This document shows, in pieces, positions 5,553 through 5,668 of a stretch of 5,668 nt of DNA. Numbering within the stretch: position 1 is the stretch's first letter; every line of letters begins with the position of its first letter. A program made the translations under genes and the position numbers. The notes under the pieces are model-generated. The model saw only the letters and a program-made list of their open reading frames with translations, made no database searches and had not been told where the DNA came from. The DNA is from Syntrophaceae bacterium UBA4059. GTDB lineage: Bacteria > Desulfobacterota > Syntrophia > Syntrophales > Smithellaceae. The stretch spans positions 1-5,668 of the forward strand of contig DFZJ01000173.1 of the NCBI GenBank assembly GCA_002382045.1, in the 5' to 3' direction.

Positions 5553-5668
5553 TCTCCAGTCGAAACAGAGATTTCTCTGAATTTCATTAGTTCTGCAGAA
5601 CATTACAAAGGCCAGTAAGAGCCTCTGGTTTTGCTCGGTCAGTTGAGTTTATGGTTATGGTCGTCGAT
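5553..5668. other. Downstream sequence without an assignable gene
   Basis: No supportable gene is seen before the window ends. Two small palindromes occur: CAGAGATTTCTCTG (5566-5579) and the perfect GTTCTGCAGAAC (5590-5601). An ATG at 5651-5653 opens a frame to the window edge but has no clear ribosome binding site and too few codons to judge. Confidence 0.4.

Noticed and set aside
5651..5668. Start of another gene (ATG GTT ATG GTC GTC GAT)
   Set aside because: Only six codons are visible and no convincing ribosome binding site lies upstream, so it cannot be supported.

Overview
The window looks like accessory or rearranged DNA from an anaerobic Gram-negative bacterium, most likely of the former Deltaproteobacteria (Desulfobacterota) type. 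This is an impression from the gene families (a fused polar amino acid transporter, PAS/HD-GYP sensors, a BKACE enzyme) and moderate base composition; no marker gene is present to settle it.

Layout. (1) Bases 2-2514, plus strand: a two-gene polar amino acid ABC importer. The first gene is cut by the window edge and fuses periplasmic binding lobes to a HisM-type permease; the second is a GlnQ-type ATPase with an extra C-terminal domain resembling a degenerate RsbW-type (GHKL) fold. The genes overlap by ATGA. (2) Bases 2460-3781, minus strand: a decayed PAS-PAS-HD-GYP sensor/c-di-GMP phosphodiesterase gene with two in-frame TAG codons, a one-base frameshift and a missing 3' end, which abuts the importer. 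A hairpin lies just beyond its 5' end. (3) Bases 3836-4137: no gene seen. (4) Bases 4138-4181: a group II intron domain V with the start of domain VI, left without the rest of the intron. (5) Bases 4187-4445: an AT-rich control region with a strong sigma70-type promoter, an inverted repeat centred on the -35 box, a 12-bp inverted repeat at the start of the predicted transcript, and a 26-codon leader ORF with a strong ribosome binding site that ends inside the next start codon. (6) Bases 4442-5512: a BKACE/DUF849 beta-keto acid cleavage enzyme, followed by a strong hairpin at 5521-5552.

Functionally there are two live units. One is a compact importer in which binding, membrane and ATPase parts sit in two polypeptides. 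The other is a separately controlled beta-keto acid cleavage enzyme, plausibly for amino acid (for example lysine) or related keto acid breakdown. The decayed gene and the intron relic between them suggest repeated rearrangement. The most interesting points are the order of the binding lobes, the ATPase C-terminal domain, and the leader-ORF and inverted-repeat control region of the BKACE gene.
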